Source: an uncultured Planctomycetota bacterium (lineage in GTDB: Bacteria > Planctomycetota > Planctomycetia > Pirellulales > Thermoguttaceae). Taken from it: a DNA stretch of 64,000 nt. The notes below the pieces were generated by a model. The model was given only the letters and a program-made list of their open reading frames with translations, made no database searches and was not told the origin of the DNA. The stretch lies in the NCBI GenBank assembly GCA_900318195.1, contig ONJR01000035.1, forward strand, positions 62,001 through 126,000. Direction: 5' to 3'. Positions within the stretch are counted from its first letter, which is position 1; each line of letters begins with the position of its first letter. Shown in pieces: positions 46,864 through 56,070 of the stretch. Made by a program: the position numbers and the translations under genes.

Positions 46864-47238
46864 ACTTAAAATCCCCTAAATTTAACGCGTCTTTTGAAAC
46901 GCGCTCATCTCAATCCACACGAGCGACTCAATTAGTCTTTGACTCGCCGCTCCAGCGAATTATACAGTCCTTTTCCAAATTGACAAGAAAGAATCCACGC
47001 CAATGTCAAGTTGACAGTCTTCCTCGATTGGTAAGAAACGCCTTCATTCATTTCCGCAGAGGCGGCGTTTTTTAAGGTTAAACAACCTCCGCCCTTGATA
47101 AAATGAAAAAAAGGTGTATCCTTATCTTATGACGTTCACTTTGTGTTTGGCGTTCCCTCAAGAGACCTTTTTTGTGAATGCGACTCTTGCGCCCTCTACG
47201 TCAGTCAAGTGCAATACAACGGAATCGAGGAGCTAATC
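46864..47238. other. Intergenic and leader region upstream of ilvB
   Basis: It holds a TTGACA (47011-47016), a terminator-like hairpin at 47036-47073 and a second candidate promoter (TTGATA near 47095, 16-base spacer, TATCCT). An ORF-like extension of ilvB back to 47143 is open but lacks a ribosome site. Confidence 0.4.
47036..47073 (+). terminator. Terminator-like hairpin in the ilvB leader
   Basis: AAACGCC 47036-47042 pairs with GGCGTTT 47064-47070, and a run of six T ends at 47073. No plus-strand gene lies upstream, so it may be an attenuator for ilvB. No leader peptide rich in Leu/Ile/Val was found. Confidence 0.45.
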
Positions 47239-49047
47239 GTGTCCTATAACGACCCCAAATTAGAGCAGAAGAAACATAACGACGATCTTCAGATGAGAAA
47301 TGGCGCGACGATCGTTGTTCAAGCGCTAATCAACTGCGGCGTCAAGTACGTCTTCGGCTATCCGGGCGGCGCGACGATTCCGTTGCACCAGGCTTTTACG
47401 AATTTTCGCGATCAAATCCGCGTTATTCTACCGCGTCACGAACAAGCATGTGGTTTCGCCGCTCAGGGCTATGCGCGCGCGACGGGCGAGGTTGGCGTAT
47501 GCATGACAACAAGCGGACCTGGCGCAACGAATATCATTACGGCAATAGCCGACGCCAAGCTCGACAGCGTCCCAATCGTCGTAATTACCGGTCAAGTCAA
47601 TCGTAATTCAATCGGTGAAGACTCTTTTCAAGAGACTCCGATCACGGAAGTATGCCGTTGTATCTCGAAGCACCACTATCTCGTTGAGAACACGTCCGAC
47701 CTCGCTCGAATCGTTGCGGAAGCAATCTATGTCGCCAAGTCCGGACGTCCGGGTCCCGTCCTCATCGACATTCCTAAAGACGTGCTCGTAGGTCAGAGTT
47801 ACCCGGACTATAACCAAGAGTTCAACCTACCGGGTTATAATCTTTCGACGAAGATCGACGTCGCGGCGATCGAGACTATTGTCCACCAGATTAACAAGTC
47901 GTACCGACCAATGATTCTTTCTGGCGGAGGCGTGACGATCGCCGACGCTAACGAGTTGCTCCTCAAGATCGCTGAAAAGACGCAAATTCCCGTCGCAACG
48001 ACTATGCCGGGTTTGGCAAGTTTCCCTCGCGATCACGAGTTGTGCGTCGGAATGGCCGGTATGCACGGCACATATTATGCAAACACGGCAATTCGTGACA
48101 GCGACCTACTCCTTGTTTTCGGCGCAAGATTTAGCGATCGTGTGGCAGCTATTCCTGCGAGGTTTGCACCTAATGCGTACGTAGCGCACTTTGACGTCGA
48201 CCCGTCGGAATTCTACAAAGTAAAGAAAGTGGACGCGACCGTCTGCGGCGATCTCAAAGACACGATGGGCGAATTGCTCAAAATGCTCAAGGATCGATAT
48301 ACCGGCGTCGATCTCACCGAATGGAAAAACCAGATCGCTAAAACGGCAAGCGAGCATACAGCGACTTATCCTACCCCTCACTTTAAGGGTGAAGAAGACC
48401 TGCCTATTGCGCAAGCCGCCATCGCAGAATTATCCAAGGCAACTCAAGGTAAGGACGTAGTTATTACGACAGGCGTTGGTCAACATCAACTATGGACAAC
48501 TCTGTTCTATCGCTTCAATCGTCCGCGTACGTGGCTTTCGAGTTGCGGGTTAGGAACGATGGGTTTTGGGCTCCCCTCAGCGATGGGCGCTAAAATAGCG
48601 CGACCGGAAGCGACTGTTATCGCCATCGAAGGGGACGGATCGTTACAAATGAACATTCAAGAAATGGCGACCTGCGTTACCGAGCATATTCCCGTTAAGC
48701 TTCTTCTCATCAACAACCAGCATCTTGGCAACGTTGTGCAATGGGAAGATATGTTCTTCGGTGGAAATCGCGCTAACACCTACCTTGGCGATATCGACGA
48801 TCCTGAAAATATAGGAAAAGGCGACGGAGTCCATATGAAACGCTACCCCGACTATGTCGCGATCGCTCGCGCGTACGGCTGGGAAGCCCTTGCTGTTGAA
48901 AAATGGTCGGAATATCCCGAAGCATTAAAAAGTATGCTCGACAGTAGAAAGCCATTCATGATAGATTTGCGCGTCCCGTACAACCAGTACGTGTTGCCGA
49001 TGATTCCGCCTGGAAAGACGGTCGACGGCATTAAGGAAACAATGTAA
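47239..49047 (+). CDS. ilvB: Acetolactate synthase large subunit
   Basis: The enzyme makes acetolactate or acetohydroxybutyrate for branched-chain amino acid synthesis with ThDP, FAD and Mg. GTG 47239 was chosen because GAGGAG lies 6 bases upstream; the frame extends 96 bases further but without a ribosome site. It gives 602 residues. Motifs: FGYPGGATIPLHQAF, the ThDP-activating Glu in LPRHEQACGFAAQGYARATG, GPGATNIITAIADA, and the ThDP/Mg motif GDGSLQMNIQE to LLINNQHLGNV. The regulatory subunit gene ilvN and the other ilv genes are not adjacent. Confidence 0.96.
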   Translation: MSYNDPKLEQKKHNDDLQMRNGATIVVQALINCGVKYVFGYPGGATIPLHQAFTNFRDQIRVILPRHEQACGFAAQGYARATGEVGVCMTTSGPGATNIITAIADAKLDSVPIVVITGQVNRNSIGEDSFQETPITEVCRCISKHHYLVENTSDLARIVAEAIYVAKSGRPGPVLIDIPKDVLVGQSYPDYNQEFNLPGYNLSTKIDVAAIETIVHQINKSYRPMILSGGGVTIADANELLLKIAEKTQIPVATTMPGLASFPRDHELCVGMAGMHGTYYANTAIRDSDLLLVFGARFSDRVAAIPARFAPNAYVAHFDVDPSEFYKVKKVDATVCGDLKDTMGELLKMLKDRYTGVDLTEWKNQIAKTASEHTATYPTPHFKGEEDLPIAQAAIAELSKATQGKDVVITTGVGQHQLWTTLFYRFNRPRTWLSSCGLGTMGFGLPSAMGAKIARPEATVIAIEGDGSLQMNIQEMATCVTEHIPVKLLLINNQHLGNVVQWEDMFFGGNRANTYLGDIDDPENIGKGDGVHMKRYPDYVAIARAYGWEALAVEKWSEYPEALKSMLDSRKPFMIDLRVPYNQYVLPMIPPGKTVDGIKETM

Positions 49048-49060
49048 AGGTTCTAAGCGC

Positions 49061-49100
49061 AAAAAATGACGCCGTCGACGCATCGCCACGCTGACGGCGT
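49061..49100 (-). terminator. Terminator of the trp operon
   Basis: ACGCCGTC and GACGGCGT (49069-49076, 49093-49100) with CATTTTTTG following on the minus strand. It lies 22 bases past trpA and may also end ilvB on the plus strand. Confidence 0.85.
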
Positions 49101-49121
49101 TTGGGAAACGACGCTCAAAAG

Positions 49122-49904
49122 CTAGACGTTCGCCGCTCTAACTGCATTCTTCATTGATTTCACGTATTCGGCGACATATTCGGCGCTCTCTGCGCCATGT
49201 TTCGCGATGATCTTCATAATAGCGGAGCCGACGATAACGCCGCAGGATGTTTGCGCCATTTTATTCGCTTGTTCAGGGGTTGAAATGCCAAAACCTATCG
49301 CATAGGGAATAGACGTATTGGCGCGAATAATTTCAGTAATCGACGCAAGATCTGTCGTGATTTCATTCCGCACGCCTGTTACGCCCATGCTCGATACGAC
49401 GTACAGAAACCCCTTGGCTTCACGCGCAATCATGGAGACGCGGTTCTCAGACGTCGGTGCAACGAGCGAAATAAAGTCAACGTCGTTCTGTTCGCAGATT
49501 GGCGCAAAATCCGCTTTCTCCTCGAATGGAACGTCCGGCAGAATGACGCCGTCAATTCCAACCTCGCGACATCTCTTAACAAAGCGCTCAGTTCCATAAG
49601 AAAAAACGACGTTCGCATAGGTCATGAAGACGAGCGGTATCGTAACGTCGCGTCTTAAATCTGCAACAAGATCAAAAATCTTATCGGTTGTCGTACCGGC
49701 GGCAAGAGCGCGAATATTGGCGCTCTGAATCACCGGTCCTTCTGCTGTTGGATCCGAAAATGGAATTCCAAGTTCGATAAGATCAGCGCCGCCTTCTACT
49801 GCCGCGCGTACGACCTTCGCTGTCGTCTCTAGGTTAGGATCGCCGCACGTGATAAACGGTATAAACGCCTTACCATTTGAAAAGGCCTTTTGAATTTTAC
49901 TCAT
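49122..49904 (-). CDS. trpA: Tryptophan synthase alpha subunit
   Basis: TrpA cleaves indole-3-glycerol phosphate to indole, which is channelled to TrpB. 260 residues. The catalytic Glu is in ELGIPFSDP and the Asp in the same motif ([11 protein letters not shown]); GFGISTPEQ and IVGSAI form the phosphate site. The start overlaps trpB by 8 bases, which indicates translational coupling. Last gene of the operon. Confidence 0.98.
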   Translation of the reverse strand: MSKIQKAFSNGKAFIPFITCGDPNLETTAKVVRAAVEGGADLIELGIPFSDPTAEGPVIQSANIRALAAGTTTDKIFDLVADLRRDVTIPLVFMTYANVVFSYGTERFVKRCREVGIDGVILPDVPFEEKADFAPICEQNDVDFISLVAPTSENRVSMIAREAKGFLYVVSSMGVTGVRNEITTDLASITEIIRANTSIPYAIGFGISTPEQANKMAQTSCGVIVGSAIMKIIAKHGAESAEYVAEYVKSMKNAVRAANV

Positions 49905-51081
49905 AGATTTCCTCGCCTCGATATCGCGCGATAGAAGCGCAGTCCTTATCGCCTCTACCTGAAATTGTAATAACGATGATTTTGTCGCGTTCCAGAGTGG
50001 GCGCTAGCTTCATTGCATAGGCGACGGCATGCGCAGACTCGATCGCTGGTATTATCCCTTCCGTTCGAGAGAGAAACTCGAAAGCATTCACAGCTTCGTC
50101 GTCTGTAATCGGAACATACCGCGCACGACCAATATCGTGTAAGTATGCATGTTCTGGACCAATTCCGGGATAATCCAAGCCAGCTGAAATCGAGTAAACC
50201 GGAGCGATTTGCCCAAATTCATCTTGGCAGAAGTACGACTTCATGCCGTGAAATATTCCAAGTCGCCCGGTATTGATTGTCGCGGCTGTTTCAAAAGAAT
50301 TCACGTCGCGTCCACCTGCCTCACAACCAATGAGCTCGACTTCTTTGTCGTCAATAAAATGATAGAAGGTTCCAATCGCATTGGAGCCACCGCCAACACA
50401 CGCGATTACATAGTCCGGTAATCGACCTTCCTTCAAAAGAATCTGACTCCTGATCTCTCGCGAAATAACCGCCTGGAAATCGCGCACAATCGTCGGAAAG
50501 GGATGTGGTCCCATAACGGAACCTAGACAGTAGTGTGTGTCAGACACGCGATTCGTCCATTCGCGCATCGCTTCGGAAACGGCGTCCTTCAGCGTGCCCG
50601 TACCTGTTGAAACCGATACGACTTCGGCGCCTAGCAAACGCATTTTGTATACGTTCAGAGCCTGGCGTTTGACGTCCTCTTCCCCCATAAAAACAACGCA
50701 TTCCAACCCCATAAGCGTCGCAGCCGTAGCTGTGGCAACTCCATGTTGACCGGCGCCAGTCTCCGCAATGAGGCGCGTTTTGCCCATCTTCTTCGCAAGT
50801 AAAGCCTGACCGAGAACATTATTGATTTTGTGCGCCCCAGTATGATTGAGGTCTTCGCGCTTAAGATAGATTTTCGCGCCCCCCAAGCGCTCGGTCGTCC
50901 TCCTGGCGTAATAGAGAAGCGACGGACGACCGGCGTATTCGTTAAAAAGAGCCTCGAGTTCGTCGTTAAATACTTTATCGGATTTGAAGCGCTCATAGGC
51001 GCGTTCAAGTTCTATCACTGCGTTCATGAGCGTTTCTGGAATATATTGACCTCCATGAACGCCAAATCGTCCTTTTTTCAT
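49897..51081 (-). CDS. trpB: Tryptophan synthase beta subunit
   Basis: TrpB joins indole and serine with PLP. ATG 51081 was chosen (AAAGGCG upstream, and the family starts at [15 protein letters not shown]); 394 residues. The PLP Lys is in [11 protein letters not shown] and the phosphate loop is [10 protein letters not shown]. It is the classical TrpB1 type. It overlaps trpA and starts 49 bases after trpF. Confidence 0.98.
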   Translation of the reverse strand: MKKGRFGVHGGQYIPETLMNAVIELERAYERFKSDKVFNDELEALFNEYAGRPSLLYYARRTTERLGGAKIYLKREDLNHTGAHKINNVLGQALLAKKMGKTRLIAETGAGQHGVATATAATLMGLECVVFMGEEDVKRQALNVYKMRLLGAEVVSVSTGTGTLKDAVSEAMREWTNRVSDTHYCLGSVMGPHPFPTIVRDFQAVISREIRSQILLKEGRLPDYVIACVGGGSNAIGTFYHFIDDKEVELIGCEAGGRDVNSFETAATINTGRLGIFHGMKSYFCQDEFGQIAPVYSISAGLDYPGIGPEHAYLHDIGRARYVPITDDEAVNAFEFLSRTEGIIPAIESAHAVAYAMKLAPTLERDKIIVITISGRGDKDCASIARYRGEEIYE

Positions 51082-51130
51082 AAAGACGCCTTTCATTCAA
51101 ATACAAAGATTCTAAGTTGGGTAGACTACA

Positions 51131-51736
51131 CTAGCCGAAATTTCTAACGCGTTCAACCACTGCTTTCATCTTATCAAAATCCTTCACACCATCCGTCTCG
51201 ACCCCCGAACTCATATCGATTCCATATGGATGAAGTCTCGCCGCCGCTACTAGAACGTTGTCTGGCGTTAGACCGCCGGCAAGAAAATAATTACGTGCGA
51301 GCGGTTCAGCCAGCGTCCAATCAAAAGAACGCCCTGTGCCACCCTCGCCGTTATCGAGTAAGGGATAATTGGCACGCGTCCTCTGAGCGCTTTCTATATC
51401 GCTACGCTCTGTAACCTTAAAAGCCTTGATAATCGGCGCGTTCGTTCGTGACGCCAACGCTTCAATATAATCGTCGTTCTCACGACCATGTAGTTGCACG
51501 GCGTCGATCACACCACCGCGCAACAAGTCGACAATATCGTCGATGGGCGCGTTGACAAAAACACCAACCACGCAAATTCCAGCGCCAAGTTTCGTCCTAA
51601 GGCACGCCGCTTGGTCGGGCATAACACGTCGACGACTCTGCGGCGCAAAGACAAATCCGATAAAATCTGGTCGCACAATGTTTGCGTACTCAATATCGCA
51701 TTCTCGAGTAAGACCGCATACTTTTACCTTGATCAT
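51131..51736 (-). CDS. trpF: Phosphoribosylanthranilate isomerase
   Basis: Performs the Amadori rearrangement of phosphoribosylanthranilate. 201 residues from ATG 51736, whose first base is shared with the trpC stop (TAATG), so translation is coupled. The catalytic Cys is in MIKVKVCGLT and the Asp in DMSSGVET; VQLHGRE and LAGGLTPDNV are family motifs. Confidence 0.97.
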   Translation of the reverse strand: MIKVKVCGLTRECDIEYANIVRPDFIGFVFAPQSRRRVMPDQAACLRTKLGAGICVVGVFVNAPIDDIVDLLRGGVIDAVQLHGRENDDYIEALASRTNAPIIKAFKVTERSDIESAQRTRANYPLLDNGEGGTGRSFDWTLAEPLARNYFLAGGLTPDNVLVAAARLHPYGIDMSSGVETDGVKDFDKMKAVVERVRNFG

Positions 51737-52527
51737 TATGCGGTTCCCTTCAGCCACCGCAACGTGGCGCGTTTGTCGCTCGAGCGCATCAGAGTTTCTC
51801 CGACAAGTATCGCGTCGACTCCAACGGCGCGCAACAGCTCAACGTCTTGCGGCGTTTGAATTCCGCTTTCTGCTACGAAAAGAGCGCGACTACCAACAAT
51901 TTCCCTCAATCTCGCCGACGTCGTCGTATCGACGGAGAAGTCTTTGAGGTTCCGGTTATTGACGCCAACGATTCTAGCGCCTGCTTGTAACGCGCGTCGC
52001 ACTTCTTCTTCGTTGTGAGCTTCCACAAGCGCAGATAGACCTAGCGAATCAGATGTCTCGAGGAATCTCCTTAGACTTGCGTCGTCTAGAATTGAACAGA
52101 TCAACAATACGGCTGACGCGCCGAGCGTCTTCGCCTCGTAAATCATGTATTCGTCGACGAAAAAATCCTTCCTCAAACAAGGGAGATTAACGACTGTCGC
52201 AATCTCACGGAGATAATCGTCCGCTCCAAGGAATTTTGTCGGCTCGGTCAGTACGCTAACGCAGTCTGCGCCCGCCGCTTCGTACTCTTGAGAAATCTTC
52301 AAATACGGAAACTCGGAGGCTATAACGCCCTTAGAAGGCGACGCCTTTTTACACTCGCAAATAAAGGCGACGTCCTGCGTCGTCAAGGCTTTTTCAAAAG
52401 CAAACTCGCCTACCGCTAACGGCGTCTGTTCGGCGCGCGTTATAATCTCACGCAACGGCGTCTTGGATTTCGCAGTTGCCACGCGTTCGCGCGCGCTCGC
52501 GACCAAAGCGTCTAATATTGTCCCCAT
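51736..52527 (-). CDS. trpC: Indole-3-glycerol-phosphate synthase
   Basis: Closes the indole ring. 263 residues. The catalytic CECKKASPSKG (Lys and Ser-Pro-Ser), LRKDFFVDEYMIYEA, LVEAHNEEE, VGVNNRNLKDF, and AESGI match the family, though the first motif has Cys-Glu-Cys where Glu-Ile-Lys-type residues are usual. AAGGAA lies 7 bases before the start, 21 bases after the trpD stop. Confidence 0.97.
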   Translation of the reverse strand: MGTILDALVASARERVATAKSKTPLREIITRAEQTPLAVGEFAFEKALTTQDVAFICECKKASPSKGVIASEFPYLKISQEYEAAGADCVSVLTEPTKFLGADDYLREIATVVNLPCLRKDFFVDEYMIYEAKTLGASAVLLICSILDDASLRRFLETSDSLGLSALVEAHNEEEVRRALQAGARIVGVNNRNLKDFSVDTTTSARLREIVGSRALFVAESGIQTPQDVELLRAVGVDAILVGETLMRSSDKRATLRWLKGTA

Positions 52528-52548
52528 CGCTTTTTCCTTTATCTAAAT

Positions 52549-53568
52549 TCACATATCGTGAGAGAGCGCTACAAAGCGCTCCAAAGTATCGCGCGCTCGA
52601 CCAGAATCAATCAGCTCCGACGCAAGTTCGACCCCGCCTGAAATTGAATCGCTTTTACCGGCAATGTACAACGACGCGCCTGCGTTGAGAAGCGTTGCGT
52701 CTCGTTTGGCGCCACGCTTACCGTCAAGTATGGCGCGCGTAATCGAAGCGTTCTCTTCGGGAAGACCGCCAATCAACTCCGAACGATCACGCCGCAGCAT
52801 TCCAAAATCTTCAGGCGCAACGGTATAGGTTTTATACCATCCGTCCTTGAACTCACAGATTGAAGTTTCGGCGCTTAGAGAAATTTCGTCGAGTTTATCG
52901 CAACCATAGACAACCATACCTCGTTTCACGCCCAATTTCGAGAGCGTTGTCGCTAATGGCGCTAGTAACGACGGCGAGTAAACTCCAAGCAACTGCATCG
53001 CCGGACGACTAGGATTCGTGAGAGGTCCGAGAATATTAAAAACCGTACGTATACCCAGTTCACGACGAACTGCTCCAACGTGTTTCATCGACGTATGATA
53101 TTTCTGAGCAAAAAAGAAACAGAACCCAACTTTATCGAGGAGCTCCACGCACTTTTCAGGCTCAAGATTAATATTAGCGCCAAGCGCTTCCAAGCAATCG
53201 GCGGCGCCGCACTTAGACGAGGCGGCGCGATTACCGTGCTTTGCGACCTTGACGCCGCTGGACGCAACGACAAACGCCGACGTCGTCGATATATTAAAGG
53301 TATGTGCAGAGTCGCCGCCTGTTCCTACAATTTCGAGCGTTTCGAAAGGATGGGAAACACATAGCGAATGCTCGCGCATCGCAGCTGCGCACCCCCAAAT
53401 TTCATTGATCGTATCGACCGTCGCGTTTTTCGTCGACAACGCTGCAAGAAACGCCGAATTCTGCGTGGCGGTCGTTTCGCCGGACATAATTTCACTCATA
53501 ACTTCGTAGGCTTCCTCGTACGTGAGGTCTTGTTTGTCGACGATTTTAAGAATAGCTTCTCGGATCAT
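52549..53568 (-). CDS. trpD: Anthranilate phosphoribosyltransferase
   Basis: Transfers phosphoribosyl from PRPP to anthranilate. ATG 53568 (339 residues) was preferred over GTG 53574, which would overlap the trpG stop as TAGTG. Motifs: [14 protein letters not shown] for [25 protein letters not shown] for anthranilate and metal binding, and [12 protein letters not shown]. Confidence 0.97.
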   Translation of the reverse strand: MIREAILKIVDKQDLTYEEAYEVMSEIMSGETTATQNSAFLAALSTKNATVDTINEIWGCAAAMREHSLCVSHPFETLEIVGTGGDSAHTFNISTTSAFVVASSGVKVAKHGNRAASSKCGAADCLEALGANINLEPEKCVELLDKVGFCFFFAQKYHTSMKHVGAVRRELGIRTVFNILGPLTNPSRPAMQLLGVYSPSLLAPLATTLSKLGVKRGMVVYGCDKLDEISLSAETSICEFKDGWYKTYTVAPEDFGMLRRDRSELIGGLPEENASITRAILDGKRGAKRDATLLNAGASLYIAGKSDSISGGVELASELIDSGRARDTLERFVALSHDM

Positions 53569-53573
53569 GGTCA

Positions 53574-54158
53574 CTAACCCTGCGGAAATTTAAGGTCTAC
53601 AAAATTCTTCAACATAGTTCTTCCCTCCGGCGTCAAAATCGACTCGGGATGAAACTGAACGCCCCAAATTGGTAATTCCGCGTGCTCGATCGCCATAATC
53701 TCGTTACGATCAGTCGTCGTCGCGACTACTCTTAATTGCGTCGGTAACGATTGAGGATCGGCGGCAAGGGAGTGATACCGCGCCACGAGGGTTCGTTGCG
53801 ACACGCCTTTAAAAAGTGGACAATTGGGATTGAGCGACACTTCAGATTGCTTGCCGTGCATAATACGTTCCGCATGAACGACAGCTCCTCCAAATGCGAC
53901 GCATATCGCCTGATGCCCGAGGCAAACGCCCAATATAGGGTATTTCTTACCTAATGTTTTTATGACGTCAATAGAAACACCCGCGTCTTCCGGACGTCCA
54001 GGTCCAGGCGAGATAATAATATGAGTCGGCGCGAGCGCGTCGATCTCTTCAACAGTAAGAGCGTCGTTACGCGCCACTTTAATCTCGGGCGAGAGTTCGC
54101 CAACAAGTTGAAAGAGGTTGTAGGAAAAGCTGTCGTAGTTGTCAATTAATACAATCAT
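53574..54158 (-). CDS. trpG: Anthranilate synthase glutamine amidotransferase
   Basis: Supplies ammonia to TrpE from glutamine. 194 residues. The class I amidotransferase triad is visible: GVCLGHQ (Cys, near residue 79), and the His and Glu in VQFHPES (near 169-175). It begins [10 protein letters not shown] and has [12 protein letters not shown]. It overlaps the end of trpE by 17 bases. A dual role in folate synthesis (PabA) is possible. Confidence 0.97.
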   Translation of the reverse strand: MIVLIDNYDSFSYNLFQLVGELSPEIKVARNDALTVEEIDALAPTHIIISPGPGRPEDAGVSIDVIKTLGKKYPILGVCLGHQAICVAFGGAVVHAERIMHGKQSEVSLNPNCPLFKGVSQRTLVARYHSLAADPQSLPTQLRVVATTTDRNEIMAIEHAELPIWGVQFHPESILTPEGRTMLKNFVDLKFPQG

Positions 54159-55617
54159 GTTCGATCTCCTGAGCTTGTTTTAAAGCGCTGACAACTGCCG
54201 CCGCTTTATTAATGCACTCTTGGTATTCTTTCTCCGGTACGGAATCGGCAACAATCCCAGCGCCGCTACGTACAAATACCGTACCGTTCTTCTTGTAGGC
54301 AATACGAATTGCAATACAACAGTCCATATTTCCGGTAAAGTCAATGTAGCCAATAGCGCCACCGTAAACGCCTCGCTTATTATTTTCAAGCTCGCCGATA
54401 AGTTGGCATGCGCGAATCTTAGGCGCGCCTGAAAGCGTGCCAGCTGGTAAAACGGCGCTAATCGCATCGAGCGCGTCACAATCCTTGCGAATAACGCCCC
54501 GAACGGTCGAACCAATGTGCATGACGTGTGAAAAACGCACTACGGCGCGTAATTTCTCAACTTCGACTGTACCAAATTTACTAATCCGACCAAGGTCGTT
54601 ACGTCCGAGATCAACGAGCATATTGTGCTCGGCAAGCTCTTTTTCATCTGTAAGCAACTCCTCTTCAAGGCGTAAATCGTCTTGCGGCGTCGTACCGCGA
54701 GGACGCGTGCCCGCGAGAGGAAACGTATGCAAAACGCCGTCTCTTAGCTTAACGAGCGTCTCGGGAGAAGCGCCGGCCATTTCGACGTCCGTCCCCGCAA
54801 AGTAGAACATATACGGCGACGGATTGATCGTGCGTAAAATACGGTATGTATTCAGTAGGCTACCTTCAAATGGCGCGCTGAGACGATTCGAAAGAACAAT
54901 TTGAAAGACGTCGCCGTCGCGAATATATTCTTTCGCGCGCTCAACCATATCGCAGTATCGTTCCTTGTCGAAGAGGGGCGTGAACTCCCCTTTAATTCGG
55001 CTCGGTTCTTCCACCTTTTGGGCGCCAGTTTTCAGGAGAGCGACAAGGTTTTTGAGCTCCATAACGGCGCGATTATACTCCGTTTCGGGATCAGCTAGGT
55101 TAGCGTTCACAATAAGAATAATCTTCTGCGCGTAGTTGTCGAAAACGATCACTTTATCGAATAGCATGAGATCCGCTTCTTTGAAGTGTTCGACGTCTTG
55201 GGTCTGGACGCGAACAGTCGGCTCGCTGTAACCTAGGTAATCGTACGAGAAATAGCCGACAAACCCGCCGGTAAAGGGCGGCAGATTGGGTAGCTTGGGA
55301 CTACGGTATTCATTGAGGATTTGCCGGATATAGTCAGACGGATTCGAGGAATGAAATGTAACGCCGTTTACCGAGATTGAATCTCCGTCGCAGGTCAAGC
55401 CAAGTTTTGGAGCAAACCCAAGGAAGGTGTAGCGTCCCCAAGTAGCGCTGTCTGAAACAGACTCAAGAAGGTAACAGTGCGTCGAAACATTTTTGAGAAT
55501 TCGTAGTACGCCAATCGGTGTGAAAGAATCAGAGAGAATCTCACAGCTTATCGGCAGGACGTCGTATTTTTTCTCGCTGGCAATTGCGAGCGTCTCTTGT
55601 AACGTCGGTGAAAACAC
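54142..55617 (-). CDS. trpE: Anthranilate synthase component I
   Basis: TrpE makes anthranilate from chorismate. GTG 55617 follows AAAGGAG at 7 bases; 491 residues. The N-terminal LLES motif (CYLLESVSD, near residues 47-56) is the Trp feedback-inhibition site, so the enzyme is probably allosterically inhibited by Trp. The chorismate-binding core shows LAGTRPRGTTP, DEKELAEHNMLVDLGRNDLGRI, LPAGTLSGAPK, GGAIGYIDFTGNMD and RSGAGIVADSVPEKEY. It is the first gene of the operon behind the T-box leader. Confidence 0.98.
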   Translation of the reverse strand: MFSPTLQETLAIASEKKYDVLPISCEILSDSFTPIGVLRILKNVSTHCYLLESVSDSATWGRYTFLGFAPKLGLTCDGDSISVNGVTFHSSNPSDYIRQILNEYRSPKLPNLPPFTGGFVGYFSYDYLGYSEPTVRVQTQDVEHFKEADLMLFDKVIVFDNYAQKIILIVNANLADPETEYNRAVMELKNLVALLKTGAQKVEEPSRIKGEFTPLFDKERYCDMVERAKEYIRDGDVFQIVLSNRLSAPFEGSLLNTYRILRTINPSPYMFYFAGTDVEMAGASPETLVKLRDGVLHTFPLAGTRPRGTTPQDDLRLEEELLTDEKELAEHNMLVDLGRNDLGRISKFGTVEVEKLRAVVRFSHVMHIGSTVRGVIRKDCDALDAISAVLPAGTLSGAPKIRACQLIGELENNKRGVYGGAIGYIDFTGNMDCCIAIRIAYKKNGTVFVRSGAGIVADSVPEKEYQECINKAAAVVSALKQAQEIEHDCIN

Positions 55618-55703
55618 GTTCAGTCTCCTTTGGAAAGACGTCTAAAATCACAAAGGCGCCTATGCGCAACCTACAAACGCAATCGGAGAGTCGTTTCGAC
55701 AAG

Positions 55704-55744
55704 AAAAAAATCCTTGACAGAAACGACCAGCGATCTGTCAAGGA
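55704..55744 (-). terminator. T-box regulated terminator
   Basis: TCCTTGACAG and CTGTCAAGGA (55711-55720, 55735-55744) form a 10-bp stem with seven U on the minus strand. It is incompatible with the antiterminator. Confidence 0.95.
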
Positions 55745-55972
55745 CGAATATAAAAATCCGCGGTGCCACCTTGCTTTGCGGGATCCTACTTTGAATCACA
55801 CACACTCTTTGACGTACAATTATACGTTGACTTTTGATCACGGAGAGTCGCCTCCGTCTCCCATACTCTAGGACTAACCTATTTCTGTTTGCCCTCAGAA
55901 GCCCATTCAGTCTAGCGTTTCACGTCGCAATTCCACCGCCTGCGACTCTCTCTCGTGAAAGAGGCTAAACCT
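55704..55972 (-). promoter_or_regulatory. T-box riboswitch (tryptophan specific) upstream of trpE
   Basis: Read on the minus strand. The T-box motif AAGGTGGCACCGCGG is at 55758-55772. Its UGGC bulge pairs with a tRNA 3' end GCCA, and bacterial tRNA-Trp has G as discriminator. AAGG of the T-box can pair with CCTT in 55741-55745 to form the antiterminator; the same bases form the 5' arm of the terminator. Upstream a long Stem I is visible: GTTTAGCCTC with GAGGGCAAAC at the base, TTCACG with CGTGAA, an AGAGAGAG bulge, and the distal GGCGGTGGAATT loop. The specifier region CTGAATGGGCTTCT holds UGG (55903-55905), the Trp codon. Additional hairpins (ACGGAG/CTCCGT, ACGTA/TACGT) fit Stems II-III. Uncharged tRNA-Trp should prevent termination and switch on trpEGDCFBA. 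Confidence 0.95.
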
Positions 55973-55998
55973 ACTATCCTTCCTCAAAGGTTTGACAA
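55971..55998 (-). promoter_or_regulatory. Candidate trp operon promoter
   Basis: On the minus strand TTGTCA (55993-55998), 16-base spacer, TAGTAG (55971-55976). The -10 is a poor match, but the position fits the start of Stem I. Confidence 0.35.
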
Positions 55999-56070
55999 TA
56001 TGATAATCACAATTTGTCGGACGTCAACCACGCAAGCAAAAAAAATCTGAAAATAACTCCCGTCGCACCG

